A DNA stretch of 64,000 nucleotides from Pseudomonadota bacterium (GTDB lineage Bacteria > Pseudomonadota > Alphaproteobacteria > Acetobacterales > Acetobacteraceae). The position numbers were made by a program, and so were the translations under genes. Below the pieces are notes generated by a model. It made no database searches. It worked only from the letters and a program-made list of their open reading frames with translations, and was not told where the DNA came from. Location: positions 1-64,000 of the forward strand of contig JAJZBV010000004.1 of the NCBI GenBank assembly GCA_021851785.1, read 5' to 3'. This document shows positions 19,408 through 28,692 of this stretch, piece after piece (position 1 is the first letter of the stretch; each line of letters begins with the position of its first letter).

Positions 19408-20844
19408 TCAACTCGTCGCGTGAGTGACGAACTTGGTATTGAAATAAGCCTCGATCGCGTCGGTGCCGCCTTCCGAGCCGAAGCCCGAATCCTTGATGCC
19501 GCCGAACGGCACTTCGGGGAGGGCGAGGCCGTGATGGTTGATCGACATCATGCCCGCTTCCACGCGCTCTCCGATCATCGCCGCGGTCCGCGCCGAACTC
19601 GTATAGGCGTAGGACGCAAGCCCATAGGGCAGCCGATTCGCTTCCGCGATCGCTTCCTCGGGCTCGCGGAACGGGCGGAGGATGGCGACCGGGCCGAAGG
19701 GCTCCTCGTTCATGATGCGCGCCTCCAGCGGCACGTCGGTCAAAACGGTCGGGGCGAAGAAATACCCTTTATTCCCCACCCGCTCGCCGCCGGTCCTGAC
19801 CTTGACCCCCTTCTGCGCCGCGTCCTGGACGAGGGCTTCCATCGCCTGCACCCGCCGCGCGTGGGCGAGTGGGCCCATCCGTGTCGTCTTGTCCAACCCG
19901 TCGCCGAGCTTGAGCGCCTTGGCGGCGGCGACGAATCCCTCGACGAAACGGTCATAGACCGCTTCCTGGATCAGAAACCGGGTCGGCGCGACGCAGACCT
20001 GCCCGGCATTGCGGAATTTATTGGCGCTCAGGATCGAGACCGCGCGGTCGAGATCGGCGTCATCGAAAACGATCGCCGGGGCGTGCCCGCCAAGCTCCAT
20101 GGTGATCCGTTTCATATGCTGCCCGGCGAGGGCGGCGAGCTGCTTGCCGACCGCGGTCGAGCCGGTGAAGGAGATTTTGCGGATCACCGGATGCGGAATG
20201 AGATATGCCGAAATCTCCGCCGGCACGCCAAAGACCAGGTTGACCACCCCCGGGGGCACGCCGGCATCGGCGAAGGCGCGGATCAGCGCGGCGCAGGACG
20301 CCGGCGTCTCCTCCGGCCCCTTGACGATGATCGAACAGCCGGCGGCCAAAGCGAGCGAGATTTTCCGCACCGCCTGGTTGATCGGGAAATTCCACGGCGT
20401 GAAGGCGGCGACCGGCCCCACCGGCTCCTTGAAGGTGAGCTGATGGACGCCCTCGGCGCGGCCGGGGATCACCTGGCCGAAGCTCCGCCGGCCTTGTTCG
20501 GCGAACCAGTCGATGAGATCGCCGGCGAGAAGGGTCTCGCCCCGCGCCTCGGCGAGTGGCTTGCCCTGCTCCATGGTCATCAGCGGCGCGATGGCGTCGG
20601 CGCGTTCGCGCATCAGGTCGGCCGCCTTGCGCATCACTTTCGCCCGTTCATAGGGGGTTTTGCGGCGCCAGACCGCAAAGCCGTGCGCGGCGGCGGCCAA
20701 TGCCGCGTCGAGATCGGCGCGTCCGGCATGGGCGACGTCGCCGATCGCCTCGGCGGTCGCCGGGTTGAGGACGGCGATGCGCCGGCCATCGGCGCTTGGG
20801 CGCCACTCGCCGGCGATGAAGAGTTCGGTCAGGTTCGGATACAT
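19408..20844 (-). CDS. NAD(P)-dependent succinate-semialdehyde dehydrogenase family protein
   Basis: Aldehyde dehydrogenase of 478 residues, closest in style to GabD-type succinate-semialdehyde dehydrogenases. The catalytic glutamate is in [12 protein letters not shown] and the nucleophilic cysteine in [12 protein letters not shown]; the cofactor site shows TPWNFPINQ and [11 protein letters not shown]. Start ATG 20844 has GGGAGA upstream and begins [14 protein letters not shown], as in the family. It follows livM by 29 bases and is the last gene of the P450/ABC operon, so it may oxidise an aldehyde formed from the imported substrate. The exact substrate cannot be told from sequence. Confidence 0.9.
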   Translation of the reverse strand: MYPNLTELFIAGEWRPSADGRRIAVLNPATAEAIGDVAHAGRADLDAALAAAAHGFAVWRRKTPYERAKVMRKAADLMRERADAIAPLMTMEQGKPLAEARGETLLAGDLIDWFAEQGRRSFGQVIPGRAEGVHQLTFKEPVGPVAAFTPWNFPINQAVRKISLALAAGCSIIVKGPEETPASCAALIRAFADAGVPPGVVNLVFGVPAEISAYLIPHPVIRKISFTGSTAVGKQLAALAGQHMKRITMELGGHAPAIVFDDADLDRAVSILSANKFRNAGQVCVAPTRFLIQEAVYDRFVEGFVAAAKALKLGDGLDKTTRMGPLAHARRVQAMEALVQDAAQKGVKVRTGGERVGNKGYFFAPTVLTDVPLEARIMNEEPFGPVAILRPFREPEEAIAEANRLPYGLASYAYTSSARTAAMIGERVEAGMMSINHHGLALPEVPFGGIKDSGFGSEGGTDAIEAYFNTKFVTHATS

Positions 20845-20873
20845 TCTTGTCTCCCTCGGATCATGTCTCGATG

Positions 20874-21950
20874 TCAGGCGATCGGCGGGCGCGCCGAGGC
20901 GTTCGCCCGGGCGCGCAGGCTGCCTGCGATGCCGGCGGGAAAGAACGTGACCACCAGCACGAAGATCAGCCCGAGCCAGAGCAGCCAGCGCCCGGGATCG
21001 AGCAGCGCCGGCGCGAGCACGATCCCCCGCGCCGCCGCCGCCAGCGCCGCGAGCCCTGGTTGCAGGTAATATTGCGCCAGAACCATCACCGTGGCCCCTA
21101 TCGCCGCGCCATAAAGCGTGCCCATGCCGCCGATCACCACCATCAGCAGAATATCGATCATCAGCGAAAAGGAAAGCGTCGTATCTGGATTGGTATAGCG
21201 TAGCTGCATCGCCATCATCGCCCCGGCCAGCGCGGCGAAGCCGGCGGCCAGCGCGCTCGCCAGGGCGCGATGGAAAATCGTCTGATAGCCGAGCGCCTCG
21301 GCGCGGAACGGGTTTTCGCGAATCGCCTGCAAAACCCGCCCGAACGGCGAATTGACGATGCGCAGCAGCACGAGAAAAGACGCCAGCGTGACAGCGAAAA
21401 TCAGATAATAGGCGATCACCGGGCCACTGATGCGCAGGCCGAGGACGGGAGCCACGAAAGGGTGAAAACCGGGCGCGATCAGGCGCGGGACGGAAAAGGT
21501 GAGGCCATCCTCGCCGCCGGTGAGGCCGCGCCACTCGCTCGCCAGAACCTGCGTGAAGCGGGCCAGCGCGAGCGTGATCATGGAGAAGAAAATCGCCCGC
21601 ACACGGAGCGAAAGCAGCGCCATCGCCAGCGCCAAGGCGACCGAAACCGCGATCCCCGCCGCCGCCCCGAGGATAAGCGCGAGCCAGCCGCCCCCGCCGC
21701 TCAAGGCGATCGCGACACCGTAGGCGCCGAGGCCGAAAAAACTCGTCTGCGCGAAGGAGACGATGCCGGTATAGCCGAGCAGGAGATCATAGCTCGCGGC
21801 AAGGACGATGAAGATCAGAATCCGCGCGGCCACCGCGAGCGCCTTGGTGCCCGGGAGCAGAAACGGCGCGAAGGCGAGCGCGAGCAAAAGTGCCGCCAGG
21901 AGGGCTGCAAGCAGCCAATGCCCGGGGTGATCATGGGAGAGGAGCCGCAT
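20874..21950 (-). CDS. livM: Branched-chain-type ABC transporter permease LivM
   Basis: Second inner-membrane permease of a LivHMGF-type importer, 358 residues, with about ten hydrophobic helices. The cytoplasmic coupling loop is seen in the conserved block [25 protein letters not shown] 21950 overlaps the livH stop (ATGA) and begins [14 protein letters not shown]. It acts with LivH, LivG and LivF; which binding protein serves it is discussed under the two adjacent genes. Confidence 0.93.
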   Translation of the reverse strand: MRLLSHDHPGHWLLAALLAALLLALAFAPFLLPGTKALAVAARILIFIVLAASYDLLLGYTGIVSFAQTSFFGLGAYGVAIALSGGGGWLALILGAAAGIAVSVALALAMALLSLRVRAIFFSMITLALARFTQVLASEWRGLTGGEDGLTFSVPRLIAPGFHPFVAPVLGLRISGPVIAYYLIFAVTLASFLVLLRIVNSPFGRVLQAIRENPFRAEALGYQTIFHRALASALAAGFAALAGAMMAMQLRYTNPDTTLSFSLMIDILLMVVIGGMGTLYGAAIGATVMVLAQYYLQPGLAALAAAARGIVLAPALLDPGRWLLWLGLIFVLVVTFFPAGIAGSLRARANASARPPIA

Positions 21951-22933
21951 CACGCGCCATCCATCGGCAACAGCCCGCGCGGCCGCCACAACAGAACCGC
22001 CAGCATCAGCGCGATATCGGTGCCGAGCGCGAGCTTCGGCGCCAGGAACCCGACGTAATTATTGGCGAGCCCCAACAGGAGCGCGGCCAGAAAGCATCCG
22101 CTGACCGAGCCGAGACCGCCGATGATGACGACGATGAAGATCAGAATGATGATGTCCGCGCCAAGATCGGCGGTGACCATCCCGGCATAGAGCGCCCAGA
22201 CCACGCCGCCCAAAGCGGCGAGCGCGGTGCCGGCGGCAAAAACCAGGCGAAACAGGCGTTCGGCGCGAAACCCGAGCGCCTCCACCATCTCCCGGTTCTC
22301 CACCGAAGCCCGGATCAGCAACCCGAGCCGGGTGCGATTAAGGGCGAGATGGGTCGCGGCATAGACCAGAAGGCCGAGCAGACAAACCATGAGCCGATAG
22401 CGTTCGAGCGCCGCGCCGGCGATGATGAAACCGCCGCGCAAGGCCTCCGGCCGCGGCAAGGCGAGAGGCTCGGCGCCAAACAGCACGATCATCACCTGCT
22501 GCAAAATGATGCCGCCGCCGACGGTGACCAGAATCTGGCGGAGCGGCGCCCCGGCGACGCGGCGAATGAGCAGGCGCTCGAACACCAGCCCCAACCCGCC
22601 GCCTGCCGCCGCCGCCGCCGCCAGCGCCAGCGCGACCACGCCGAGCGCCGCGGCGACGCCGCCTCCCGCGATCGGCAGGGCGGTGAGCACGGCGACGGCG
22701 ATGAAGGCGCCGAGGGTCACGAACCCACCATGGGCGAAATTGAGCACATCCATCAGGCCGAAAATCAGGGTCAGGCCGATGGCGGCGAGAAACAGCATGC
22801 AGCCCACGGCGAGGCCGGCGACGGTGAGGGTGAGCCAGGCGGAGAATTTCATCGCCGCCAAGGCCAGCGCCATCAGCGCCGGCAGCACGAGATAGGGCAG
22901 GGGGTCGCGGCTCTGGCGCGAAATCGGGGTCAT
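21950..22933 (-). CDS. livH: Branched-chain-type ABC transporter permease LivH
   Basis: First permease subunit, 327 residues, with eight or more hydrophobic helices. The family hallmark GLTLIFGLMDVLNFAHGGF is near residue 55, and the coupling loop RLGLLIRASVENREMVEALG is near 200. The start overlaps the livF stop by 4 bases and the stop overlaps livM, so all four transport genes are translationally coupled or nearly so. Confidence 0.94.
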   Translation of the reverse strand: MTPISRQSRDPLPYLVLPALMALALAAMKFSAWLTLTVAGLAVGCMLFLAAIGLTLIFGLMDVLNFAHGGFVTLGAFIAVAVLTALPIAGGGVAAALGVVALALAAAAAAGGGLGLVFERLLIRRVAGAPLRQILVTVGGGIILQQVMIVLFGAEPLALPRPEALRGGFIIAGAALERYRLMVCLLGLLVYAATHLALNRTRLGLLIRASVENREMVEALGFRAERLFRLVFAAGTALAALGGVVWALYAGMVTADLGADIIILIFIVVIIGGLGSVSGCFLAALLLGLANNYVGFLAPKLALGTDIALMLAVLLWRPRGLLPMDGA

Positions 22934-23661
22934 TGATGGCTCGCCAGGCTGAGGCCGAGCAGTCGGGTCTGCAAGGCAATATCCGCGGCCAGCGCCGCCA
23001 TCTCGCCACGATACACGATGCGCCCATCCTCCATCACCGCGACATGATCGCCAAGTGCCTGCGCCATGGCGAAATTCTGTTCGACCAGCAGGATCGTGGT
23101 GCGGGCGCGCTTGAGGCTGGCGAGGGCCTCGGTGAGTTGCGCAACCATCACCGGCGCGAGGCCCTTGCTCGGCTCGTCGATGATCAGCAGGCGATGCTCG
23201 GTGGCGATGGCGCGCCCGATCGCGAGCATCTGTTTTTGCCCGCCCGAAAGCGTGCCGGCGCGCGCCTGCCATTTCTGGGCGAGCACCGGAAACGCCGCCA
23301 TCACCGCGTCCAGCCGCGCCGGTTGCGGATCGCCGCGCCAGTCCGCGAGACGAAAATTCTCGGCGACCGTCAGTGTCGTGAACACGCCCATGTTCTCGGG
23401 CACATAGGCGATCCCGAGACGCGCGATATCCGGGGTCGCGTGCCCCGTGATCTCGGCGCCGGCGAAGCGGATCGCGCCATGCGAGGCGCGCCAGAGCCCG
23501 ATGATGGTGCGGAGCGACGTCGTTTTGCCGGCGCCGTTGCGGCCGAGCAACACGCTGACCCGCCCCTCCGGCACCGCAAGATCGACGCCGTGCAGAATGT
23601 GATAGCGGCCGATATGCGTATGCACGCCGGCAAGTTCGAGAAGTGGCATTGCCTCGGCCAT
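22930..23661 (-). CDS. livF: Branched-chain-type ABC transporter ATP-binding protein LivF
   Basis: Cytoplasmic ATPase of 243 residues. Walker A is LLGRNGAGKTTSLR, the ABC signature LSGGQKQMLAIGRA, Walker B LLIIDEPSKGL, and the switch histidine region is replaced by the LivF-typical LLVEQNFAMA. AYVPENMGVFTTLTV is the Q-loop region characteristic of LivF. It starts 3 bases after the livG stop; an internal ATG four codons in is an alternative start. Confidence 0.94.
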   Translation of the reverse strand: MAEAMPLLELAGVHTHIGRYHILHGVDLAVPEGRVSVLLGRNGAGKTTSLRTIIGLWRASHGAIRFAGAEITGHATPDIARLGIAYVPENMGVFTTLTVAENFRLADWRGDPQPARLDAVMAAFPVLAQKWQARAGTLSGGQKQMLAIGRAIATEHRLLIIDEPSKGLAPVMVAQLTEALASLKRARTTILLVEQNFAMAQALGDHVAVMEDGRIVYRGEMAALAADIALQTRLLGLSLASHQ

Positions 23662-23664
23662 GGT

Positions 23665-24435
23665 TCAGCCGCGATCGCCGGCGCGGCCGAGATAGGCGTC
23701 TTGCACGATCGGCAGCGCCATCACCGCCTCCGGCGCGCCATCGGCGACCATGCGCCCCTGATGGAGCACGATCACCCGGTCGGCGAGCGCGCGAATGACG
23801 TCCATCTTGTGTTCGACGAGCAGCACAACCTTGTCCTGCGCGCGCTTGATGGCGGCGATGAGAGCGAGCACCGGCGGCACTTCATCGACGCTCATCCCCG
23901 CGGTCGGCTCATCGAACATGAAAACATCCGGCTTTTGCGCCAGCAAAAGCGCGACCTCGAGCTTGCGCTGATCGCCGTGGCTGAGCGCGCTCGCCGGAAA
24001 GCGCGCGCGCGCGCGCAACCCCACGGTCTCGAGCAGTTCAGCACTCCGCGCATTGAGATCATGATGATCGGAGGCCAGGCTGAGCAGGCGGAAATCGCGT
24101 CGCGCCTCGGCCTGCACCGCGAGGCGGACATTTTCGAAGACGGTCAACGCCGGAAACAGATTGGTGAGCTGAAAGGCGCGGCCGAGACCGCGTCGCGCCC
24201 GCGCCGGCACCGAGAGGCGCGTGATGCGCGCGCCTTTGAGCCAGACCTCGCCGGCACTCGCCCTGATCTGGCCCGAGATCAGGTTGAAGAACGTCGTCTT
24301 GCCGGCGCCGTTCGGGCCGACGATCGCGGTCAGCGTGCCGGGAAAAAACGCCGCCGAGACACGATCGACCGCGACCTCGCCACCGAACCGGACGGAGAGA
24401 TCCTCGGTGCGCAGAACCGCCGCGCTCGCGTCCAT
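23665..24435 (-). CDS. livG: Branched-chain-type ABC transporter ATP-binding protein LivG
   Basis: ATPase partner of LivF, 256 residues. Walker A is IVGPNGAGKTTFFN, the signature is unusual (ALSHGDQRKLEVALLL, with SHGDQ as is common in LivG), Walker B FMFDEPTAGM, and the switch region LLVEHKMDVI. Start ATG 24435 directly follows the binding-protein stop. The coding sequence contains a 14-base alternating GC run (Arg-Ala repeats) near 24001. Confidence 0.93.
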   Translation of the reverse strand: MDASAAVLRTEDLSVRFGGEVAVDRVSAAFFPGTLTAIVGPNGAGKTTFFNLISGQIRASAGEVWLKGARITRLSVPARARRGLGRAFQLTNLFPALTVFENVRLAVQAEARRDFRLLSLASDHHDLNARSAELLETVGLRARARFPASALSHGDQRKLEVALLLAQKPDVFMFDEPTAGMSVDEVPPVLALIAAIKRAQDKVVLLVEHKMDVIRALADRVIVLHQGRMVADGAPEAVMALPIVQDAYLGRAGDRG

Positions 24436-24436
24436 T

Positions 24437-25636
24437 TCAGCGGCCGTTCTGGATCGGCACCTGCATCTCCTCGATGGTGAATTCATGCGTGAGTTTCGGC
24501 ACCGCCCAGGCGACATCGGGCTCGACCGCGATGCGGAACCCGTACATCGATTGCAGCGCCTGATGATCCTGTGGCCGGAAGATCATTTTTCCCTTTGGTG
24601 TATCGAAGGCGAGCCCCTCCATCGCCGCGATCAGGGTTTCGCTATCGGTCTTGCCGTGGGTTTTCTCGACCGCCGCGACCACCGCCATCGCCGCCGCCAT
24701 GCCGCCGCAGGTGAAGAAATCCGGCGGCTGATGGAAGCGCTTTTCATGCTCGGCGACTAGCCAGTCATTGGCGGGGTTTTTCGGAATGTCGTAATAATAG
24801 TAGGTGGCGCCTTCGAGGCCGGGAAACGCCTTGTAGGCGACCAGGGCGGGGAGGATATTGCCGCCGGTCGCCACCCGAATGCCGAGCCGCGCCGGGTCCA
24901 TCGCCTTGATCGCGCTCAGCGGATCGCCGCCGCCGGCCCAGATCACCCAGATGATCTTGTCGCCTTTTTCATTGGCGAGACTGTCGAAAATCCGCTGCAA
25001 GGGCGCGGTGAAATCGGTGGTGGCGGGGGGCGCGTATTCCTCATGCACGAGATGCGCGCCGGTCGCGGCGAGAGCGGTGCGGAAAGCGGCGACGCCGTCA
25101 TGGCCGAAGGCGTAATCCTGCGCCAATGTCGCGACCGTCACCCCGGGCTTGCCGATCGCGAGCGCGTTGGCGATGGCGTCTTGCGAGGAGTTGCGACTGG
25201 TGCGGAAAATATAGCGGTTCCACTTCGCGCCGGTGATGCTGTCGGCGACGGCGGGCTCGACGATCAGGATCTTCTTGTAATCCTCGGCGACCGGCAGCAT
25301 CGCGAGCGCGACGGCGGAACTGGTGCCGCCGACGGCGAGATCGACATCGTCGTCGCCATAGGCCTCGGCGAGCAGATTGCGCGCGACATCGGGCTTGGTC
25401 TGACTATCTTTTTCGATCACCTCGATCTTGCGCCCGGCGACCGTCATGGTGCCGTGGGTCGCGTATTCGAGGCCGAGCTGAAACCCGGTTGCGGATTGCT
25501 TGGCATAGGCTTCGAGCGGCCCGGTGCGGTCCTCGATCAGCGCGATGCGAAGCGGTTTTTCCTCGGCGCGGACGATCCCGGATACCAGGCTCGCGCAAAA
25601 CAACGCCAAAAGACCGACCCAAACCCGTCTCATCAT
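24437..25636 (-). CDS. ABC transporter substrate-binding protein (first of two)
   Basis: Periplasmic solute-binding protein of 399 residues, type 1 (leucine/amide-binding) fold. A Sec signal peptide is clear (MMRRVWVGLLALFCASLV, cleavage near VRA-EEKP). The mature part starts PLRIALIEDRTGPLEAYAKQ and includes VGGTSSAVALAMLPV. It lies directly upstream of livGFHM and is only distantly similar to the second binding protein just before it, so the two may recognise different ligands for the same permease. The ligand cannot be named from sequence. Confidence 0.9.
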   Translation of the reverse strand: MMRRVWVGLLALFCASLVSGIVRAEEKPLRIALIEDRTGPLEAYAKQSATGFQLGLEYATHGTMTVAGRKIEVIEKDSQTKPDVARNLLAEAYGDDDVDLAVGGTSSAVALAMLPVAEDYKKILIVEPAVADSITGAKWNRYIFRTSRNSSQDAIANALAIGKPGVTVATLAQDYAFGHDGVAAFRTALAATGAHLVHEEYAPPATTDFTAPLQRIFDSLANEKGDKIIWVIWAGGGDPLSAIKAMDPARLGIRVATGGNILPALVAYKAFPGLEGATYYYYDIPKNPANDWLVAEHEKRFHQPPDFFTCGGMAAAMAVVAAVEKTHGKTDSETLIAAMEGLAFDTPKGKMIFRPQDHQALQSMYGFRIAVEPDVAWAVPKLTHEFTIEEMQVPIQNGR

Positions 25637-25652
25637 GATGTCCTCCGAAAAA

Positions 25653-26855
25653 TCATCCCGCGCAAGCGGGGTTGGCCGGCAGAAACGCGCTATCGCCTGC
25701 GATCGTCGCCAGCTTCTGATAGTAATCCCAGGGCGCGTGGCTTTCTTGCGGCGTTTTCACGCGATAGAGCGTGAGATCATAGATCACCCGGCCATCCTCG
25801 CGGACGCGCGCCGGATGGCCGAAATAATCGACCGGCCGCGCTCGCATGGCGCGATTGACGGCGAGCGCGTCGCTGGTTTTGGCGCTCTCGCAGGCGCGAA
25901 GATAATGCCGTGTCGCGATGTAGATCGCGGCCTGGTTCTTGGTCGGCATCGCGTGCCGCGCCGCTTTGAAACGCGCGCCGAATTGCCGCGCGCTCGCGCT
26001 CTGGTCCCAGTAAAATCCGGCGGAAAACGTGAGCCCCTGGGTCAGGTCGAGGCCGAGCGCGTTGATATCGGTGATGTAGGTGAGGAAGCCCACGATCACC
26101 GTTCCCTTGGCGCCGAGAAGGCCGAATTCGCGCGCCTGCTTGATGAGGTTGACGAGATCGCCGCCGACCGAGGCAAGCCCGATCGCGGTCGCCCCCGAGG
26201 CCCGCGCCTGGAGCAGAAACGGCGCGAAATCGGTCGCGCCGATCGCATGACGCGCGGCGCCGAGCACCTGGCCGCCATTGGCCGTGATCACCGCGCTCGC
26301 GTCGCGCCGCAAAGCGCGGCCGAAGGCATGATCGACGGTGACGAAAAACCAGCTTTTGGCGCCGCCATCGAGCACCGCTTTTGCCGTCCCCGCCGTCAGC
26401 GCGTGGGTATCATCGGCCCAATGGGTGCTGACCGGCGTGCAGAATTTCGCGGTGAGATCGGCGGTCGCGGCGGCGGTGATCATCACCGTTTTCTGTCGCT
26501 GCTTTGCCACTTCCTGCACCGCGAGCGCGATCGCAGTCACCGGCAGATCGATGATCGCGTCAACCCCGTTCTCGTCATACCAGTGTCCGGCGATGGCGGC
26601 GGCGATATCGGGTTTGTTCTGATGATCGGCATGCACGATCTCGATCGGGCGGCCGAGCACGCGCCCACCGAAATCCGCCGTCGCCATTTGCGCAGCCAGC
26701 ACCGATCCCGGCCCGCCGCTATCGGCATAGGGGCCGGTCTCGTCGGTGAGCACGCCGATGCGAAGCGGCGTCTCGGCGGCACGCGCGCGGCCGCCAAGCC
26801 AGGGCAGAGAGGCGAGCCCGGCAAGCGAGCGGCGCGTGATCGGCACAGAAATCAT
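25653..26855 (-). CDS. ABC transporter substrate-binding protein (second, aromatic-acid type)
   Basis: Second type 1 solute-binding protein, 400 residues, with a twin-arginine-like leader (ITRRSLAGLASLPWLGG, cleavage after ARA). It is clearly related to the binding protein at 49605: both share GDHQNKPDI/ADHQNKPDI, a following W(Y/F)D..GVDA block, IALAV and WFF(V/L)T. That paralogue sits in a hydroxycinnamate module, which hints that this one also binds an aromatic acid. It overlaps the P450 stop by 4 bases and lies 16 bases before the first binding protein. Confidence 0.88.
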   Translation of the reverse strand: MISVPITRRSLAGLASLPWLGGRARAAETPLRIGVLTDETGPYADSGGPGSVLAAQMATADFGGRVLGRPIEIVHADHQNKPDIAAAIAGHWYDENGVDAIIDLPVTAIALAVQEVAKQRQKTVMITAAATADLTAKFCTPVSTHWADDTHALTAGTAKAVLDGGAKSWFFVTVDHAFGRALRRDASAVITANGGQVLGAARHAIGATDFAPFLLQARASGATAIGLASVGGDLVNLIKQAREFGLLGAKGTVIVGFLTYITDINALGLDLTQGLTFSAGFYWDQSASARQFGARFKAARHAMPTKNQAAIYIATRHYLRACESAKTSDALAVNRAMRARPVDYFGHPARVREDGRVIYDLTLYRVKTPQESHAPWDYYQKLATIAGDSAFLPANPACAG

Positions 26856-28141
26856 GTCAGCGTCACCGGCAGCGAAAGAAAGCCACGAAACCGCGCCCGC
26901 CCGCCACGGATCGGCGCGGCGGACAAATCATAGCGCGGGAAGCGCTCCAGGAACCGCGCGATCGCGATGCGTGCTTCCAGCCGCGCGACAGCGAGCCCGG
27001 CGCATTGATGAATGCCAAAGCCGAACGCGACATGGCGATTGGGCGTGCGCGCGAGATCGAGCCGGTCGGGGTCGGGAAATTGCGCCGGATCGCGATTGGC
27101 GGCGCCGATGCCAAGCGTGATCAGCGCCCCTTCGGGGATGGCGACGCCGCCGATCTCGCAGGCGGCGAGGGCGCGACGATTGCCGAGCTGATTGGAACTC
27201 TCGAAGCGGAGAAACTCCTCGATCGCGCTCGCCATGAGCGTGGGATCGGCGCGCAGGCGTTCGCGCTCGCCGCGAAATTCCGAGAGCGCATGGAGCGCGT
27301 TGCCGATGAGGTTGGTCGTCGTCTCATGCCCGGCATTGAGAAGAAAGATGCAGTTATGCAGCAATTCGCGCTCATCGAGCCGCGCGCCATCCGCCTCACC
27401 CCCAGCTTGCTCGCCCCCACCTTGTTCCCCCTGAATGAGACGGGTCAGGATGTCGCGCGTCGGATCGCCGGGCCGCACCCGCCTCGCCGCGATGAGATCG
27501 CGAAGATAGGCGAGAAATGCCTCGACCGCGCGATTGCCGCGCGCCAGCATCGCGGCATCCGGCGCCGGCTCCAGCGCGCCGAGAATGGCGAGCGACCAGC
27601 CGCGCAAGGGGCCGCGTTCGTCATGCGGCACGGCGAGCAGATTGCCGATCACCTCGACCGGAATGAGGGCCGCGAAATCCTCGATCAGATCGATCTCTCT
27701 TCTCTCCGCCGCCCGATCGAGAAGGGTTGCGACCAGACGCTCGATCCCATCCTCCATCTCGGCGATGACGCGCGCGGTGAGCGCGCCCGCGATCAGGCGA
27801 CGGACGCGCGTATGCAGCGGCGGGTCGTTGAACACGAGGCTGGTGGTGTGGTGCTCATAAAGCGGCGTTGCCCCGTATTTGGGCCGGAACTCGTCCTTCT
27901 TGTCGGAAGAAAACCGCCGCGGGTCGCGATAGACGGCAACGACATCGTCGTGCCGGGTGAGAAAATAGCTGTGATCGGGCATGCGCCGGACCGGATCATG
28001 CCGGCGCAACGCATGGTAGAAAGGATAGGGGTTTTCGTAAAACGCCGGCGGCAAGGCGCGAAGATCGAAGCCGGCGAGAAAACGCGCATCATCCGCCCTG
28101 GCGTCCACCACCGTCTCGCCCACGTTCCCGCTCCCCATCAC
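26852..28141 (-). CDS. Cytochrome P450
   Basis: Soluble bacterial class I-type P450 of 429 residues. The haem loop is AFGFGIHQCAGLAVARLE with the cysteine thiolate, the I-helix oxygen-activation motif is NAGHETTTNL, and ExxR is EFLR in AIEEFLRFESS. A Gly/Glu-rich stretch (GEQGGGEQAGGEADG) is inserted before the I helix. It heads the ABC transporter operon, so it probably hydroxylates or demethylates the imported compound. No ferredoxin or reductase gene is nearby, so redox partners must be encoded elsewhere. Confidence 0.92.
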   Translation of the reverse strand: MMGSGNVGETVVDARADDARFLAGFDLRALPPAFYENPYPFYHALRRHDPVRRMPDHSYFLTRHDDVVAVYRDPRRFSSDKKDEFRPKYGATPLYEHHTTSLVFNDPPLHTRVRRLIAGALTARVIAEMEDGIERLVATLLDRAAERREIDLIEDFAALIPVEVIGNLLAVPHDERGPLRGWSLAILGALEPAPDAAMLARGNRAVEAFLAYLRDLIAARRVRPGDPTRDILTRLIQGEQGGGEQAGGEADGARLDERELLHNCIFLLNAGHETTTNLIGNALHALSEFRGERERLRADPTLMASAIEEFLRFESSNQLGNRRALAACEIGGVAIPEGALITLGIGAANRDPAQFPDPDRLDLARTPNRHVAFGFGIHQCAGLAVARLEARIAIARFLERFPRYDLSAAPIRGGRARFRGFLSLPVTLT

Positions 28142-28203
28142 GCGGCACGCTACAAGCGGGGCATCATCGCGTCAATCACCGCGCCGGCGGCGGCTAGGGC
28201 GGG

Positions 28204-28692
28204 TCAGGCGCGGTGGATGGGGTCGATCCAGGGGATGGTTTCGGCTTTCTCGACCGGTTCGATGTCGAGATTGACCACCACCGCCTCATTGTCGCTCCGC
28301 ACCAGAACGCATTCCAGCGTCTCATCGGTGCTCGCATTGATTTCCTGATGCGGCACATAGGGCGGCACGAAAATGAAATCACCCGGGCCGGCCTCGGCGG
28401 TGAATTCCAGATGCTCGCCCCAGCGCATGCGGGCGCGCCCCTTGACGACATAGATCACGCTTTCCAGCGCCCCGTGGTGATGGGCGCCGGTCTTGGCGTT
28501 GGGATGGATGCTGACCGTGCCGGCCCAGATCTTCTGCGCCCCGACGCGGGCGAGATTGATCGCCGCCCGCCGGTCCATCCCCGGCGTCTGCGCGGTATTG
28601 GGATCGAGGGCGTGGCCGGGGATAACCCGCACGCCGTGGGTTTTCCAATCCGGCGTCGGGTGATGGTCATGGGGCGCGTCAGCTTGGCTCAT
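28204..28692 (-). CDS. Cupin domain-containing protein
   Basis: Single-domain cupin of 162 residues. The first cupin motif with metal-binding histidines is TGAHHHGALESVIYVVKG, and the second is PGDFIFVPPYVPHQEIN. The N terminus is His-rich (DAPHDHHP). Such proteins may be small dioxygenases, isomerases or sensors; no specific role can be assigned. It overlaps the upstream MFS gene by 4 bases and is the last gene of this five-gene minus-strand run. Confidence 0.85.
   Translation of the reverse strand: MSQADAPHDHHPTPDWKTHGVRVIPGHALDPNTAQTPGMDRRAAINLARVGAQKIWAGTVSIHPNAKTGAHHHGALESVIYVVKGRARMRWGEHLEFTAEAGPGDFIFVPPYVPHQEINASTDETLECVLVRSDNEAVVVNLDIEPVEKAETIPWIDPIHRA

Noticed and set aside
20844-21534. 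Upstream extension of the aldehyde dehydrogenase frame (708 codons in total)
   Set aside because: The extra N-terminal part is out-of-frame livM; the family start and ribosome site are at 20844.
24001-24014. 14-base alternating GC run in livG, possible phase-variable tract or Z-DNA site
   Set aside because: It encodes Arg-Ala residues in frame in a 68-70% GC genome; dinucleotide runs of this length are expected here and the frame is intact.
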